Assembly (NCBI GenBank): GCA_030770545.1
Contig: CM061094.1
Location: forward strand, 3,705,001 to 3,769,000
Length of the DNA stretch: 64,000 bases
Direction of reading: 5' to 3'
Source of the DNA: Macropodus opercularis
Lineage: Eukaryota > Chordata > Actinopteri > Anabantiformes > Osphronemidae
Part shown: in pieces, positions 61,775 through 64,000 of the stretch
How the letters are laid out: every line of letters starts with the position of its first letter
Numbering within the stretch: position 1 is the stretch's first letter
Translations under genes and position numbers: made by a program
Notes under the pieces: generated by a model
The model's database searches: none
Seen by the model: only the letters and a program-made list of their open reading frames with translations
Told to the model about the DNA's origin: nothing

Positions 61775-62890
61775 AGTTTCTGTACTTGTTCTGTTAGATC
61801 TCAGTGCAGAAGTTGATACCATAGATCACAAGATTATATTACAGAGAGTGGAACATAGCATTGGGATTAAAGGCACAGCAATGGAATAGTTTAAATCTTA
61901 TTTGTTGAACAGATTCAAATTTGTTCATGTTCATGATCAATCTTCCACCCACACAAGAATTAGCTTTGGAGTTCCACAGGGTTCTGTGCTTGATCCAGTA
62001 CTTTTTAGTCTATACATGTCTCCTCTTGGTAATATTATTAGGAAACACACATTTTCATTGGTATGCAGATGATACTCAGTTATATTTGTCTTTCAAACTT
62101 GTGTAAAAGACACCAAATCCTGGATGTCCCAAGAACGTCCTTCAACTAAATTCAAATAAAGCTGAGGTTTTTATAAATTGTGCTAAAAAACATAGAGAGT
62201 CATTATTGAATCAGATAGTTACTCTGGATGACATAACGTTAGCTTCCGGTTCTACTATAAGGAACCTTGGCGTCATTTTTTACCTAGATCTCTCATCATA
62301 TATTAAAGAAATCTCTAGAACTGCCTACTTCCACCTTAGGAATATTGCTGAACTTAGGAGCATGCTTTCAGAGTGATGCTGAAACATTAATTCATGCATT
62401 TCTTACCTCTAGGCTGTAATTCCCTACTCATAGGATGTTCCAATGACTCTTTAAAAAGCCTCCAGTTATTTCAAAATGCTGCAGCCAGTGTTCTGACTGG
62501 GCTTAGAACGAGAGATCACATTTCTCCTATATTAACTTCTCTGCATTGGCTTCCTGTAAAATCTAGGATAGAATTCAAAATTCTTCTCCTCACTTACAAA
62601 GTTACCTCTACCAATACCTAATCTACAGGTATTGTCAGACTCAGAGCCAGTGTTCAGCTGCTGGTCCAACCATCCTGCCAATGTCTGTTGCTGCTTGTTT
62701 TTGTTGTTTTTTATCTTCTCTATCCCTTCACCCCAACCGGTCAAGGCACACATTGAGCCTGGGTCTGGTGGAGGTTTCTTCCTCTATAGAGAGGGAGTTT
62801 TTTTTCCTCCACTGTTGCTATTAAAATGTGTAATTTATTGGTTGTCTACAATTAAAAGTTTGCCCTATGTAGGATTTGTTGGTTTTACTT
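61775..62890 (+). mobile_element. L2-clade LINE, 3' half, decayed
   Basis: Plus-strand relative of the 12-13 kb copy: DTIDHK, FKSYLLNRFKFVHVHD, ISFGVPQGSVLDP, then later RT blocks (TGLRTRDHISPILTSLHWLP, VKSRIEFKILLLTYK) and the 3' UTR (CTCTATAGAGAGGGAG). The YADD block is split by a frame break near 62,055. Multiple frame breaks; the last about 100 bp of the tail are missing. Confidence 0.85.
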
Positions 62891-62949
62891 ATGTGTATAC
62901 AAGACACACATGTTGTTGTTGTTTTAGATTAAAATTCAAAGTTTCTTAA

Positions 62950-63035
62950 AAAAAAAGCAAAGAGTGGGATTCAAACTCGATTTATTGTCTTTAAATCAGA
63001 GCGCTTAAATCACTGGACTAAATTCTTGTAGGAAG
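62950..63035 (-). repeat. tRNA-headed SINE-like fragment
   Basis: Reverse complement reads TTTAGTCCAGTGATTTAAGC and GAGTTTGAATCCCACTC, tRNA A- and B-box-like; relative of 6,890-7,090. Confidence 0.5.
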
Positions 63036-64000
63036 GTTGTCCACACGGTTTAGGAGCATACTGACCACAAGAATGCACTGATGCAAAGGTTTTCTATTCA
63101 CAGGTCAAGACACAATGCAAGTTCATGCACCACAAACATGGTCATCTATGTCTTTATGTACCTTGCTTTGTGCACTGGTGTGCAATCTTTTTGGAACAAG
63201 AAGGGGCCAAGCTCAACCCGACAATGCATTCAGGCAACTCCTGTTGTCCTGGCAAAAGCCAAATCCACACATGTTCATTGGATTGCCAAAAAAAAAAAGC
63301 TAAGGACACATCTCCACTGCTTTAGTCTAAGGGAGCCAAGCTTTATACCACTGCACTTGGTGCTAGAAGGCTTGGCTACAGCTGCTTAGTCATGAAAGCC
63401 CACTCTACTCACTGCTGTGCTAATCTAAAGACTACACAATGTTTGGATGTCTATACCTATTGCATCTCTGCATACAGTTGGAGACTTCTGCTCACTGTCT
63501 ATTCAACATGCACAAAACCACTGAGCTACTTTGAGCAACCGATTTTTACCAAATGTTTGTAGAAGTCATATACATGCTTGTGTGTTTGATTTTATGTGGC
63601 TATGAAGATGATTACAACAGCTAAAATTAATGATTTATAGGAGTGGTTCAGTATTTTTGATAATACAGTGTCTGCTTTTATACAAACCTGTAAATAAAAC
63701 TACAGTTCACTATAACAGCCAATCAAAGCGTTCTCTTTCATCAAGGGGTCTGCCATACATTCAGCATACAACTGGGTAAAAAGTAATTAACACACTGCAA
63801 AAACAAGGCTGAAACGCTCACCAACCGTCAACAGAGTTTGTCAAGACATTTATAAATTAATTGTAGTATATGTAGTGATTGTTCTATAGTCTTATTTAAA
63901 AACGATTCTTAATTAATTAATAAATACAAGAATGGTATGTAGGCACAATTTCAAATCTGAATCAGTCTGTTCACTGTGTTATGGTATAGATTTTACTTTT
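63036..64000. other. btbd10 intron or upstream, unassigned
   Basis: No btbd10 BTB exon recognised on the minus strand, and no named repeat. Short open frames on the plus strand at 63.1-63.4 kb overlap one another and look like chance. Confidence 0.45.

Overview
The window is vertebrate nuclear DNA, almost certainly from a percomorph-type teleost. It is AT-rich, has small exons with GT-AG introns, and is full of typical fish repeats: L2-clade LINE tails, Tc1/mariner and hAT relics, tRNA-headed SINEs, a sushi-type Ty3/gypsy element, and CA and GATA microsatellites. Species cannot be named from the sequence alone.

Three protein-coding genes are supported. (1) ppfibp2 (liprin-beta 2), minus strand, about 31.9 kb down to 9.7 kb: a 5' non-coding exon, four 5' coding exons and a candidate alternative first coding exon; the rest lies left of base 1. 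(2) bmal1 (arntl1), plus strand, about 34.2 to 53 kb: a complete CDS in 18 coding exons (38,994-51,430) whose spliced length is exactly 639 codons with every junction phase closing, preceded by a promoter holding the paired ROR/REV-ERB elements known from mammalian Bmal1. (3) btbd10, minus strand, 60.2 to 57.15 kb: the last four coding exons; the BTB-domain exons lie right of the window. ppfibp2 and bmal1 are head to head, about 2.5 kb apart; bmal1 and btbd10 are tail to tail.

Layout. 0-6.1 kb: a young, nearly complete chromodomain Ty3/gypsy (sushi/Tf1-type) retrotransposon (87-5,649) with LTRs differing at about 3 of 616 positions, then, 20 bp on, an unrelated solo LTR (5,675-6,102) with its own target duplication. 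6.1-9.7 kb: repeat relics. 9.7-31.9 kb: ppfibp2 exons in introns carrying an L2 LINE, a GATA array, a Tc1 element inserted in a SINE, a 348-bp duplicated segment flanked by 45-bp direct repeats, and a second Tc1 relic. 31.9-34.2 kb: the intergenic region. 34.2-53 kb: bmal1, with Penelope-like, L2, hAT, SINE and Tc1 relics and a 44-bp-arm hairpin in its introns. 53-57 kb: tail-to-tail intergenic DNA with back-to-back L2 fragments. 57-64 kb: btbd10 3' exons, a Tc1/mariner relic and an L2 reverse transcriptase relic.

The most noteworthy items are the self-priming signature in the gypsy element (transcript start complementary to the primer site), the conserved paired RORE plus a third RORE in a candidate 5' UTR exon of bmal1, a decayed bmal-like PAS coding fragment in the bmal1 3' UTR, the 348-bp templated duplication, the intronic hairpin, and the candidate short-isoform start exon of ppfibp2. 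I found no wholly new gene system; the rest is ordinary teleost genome content.
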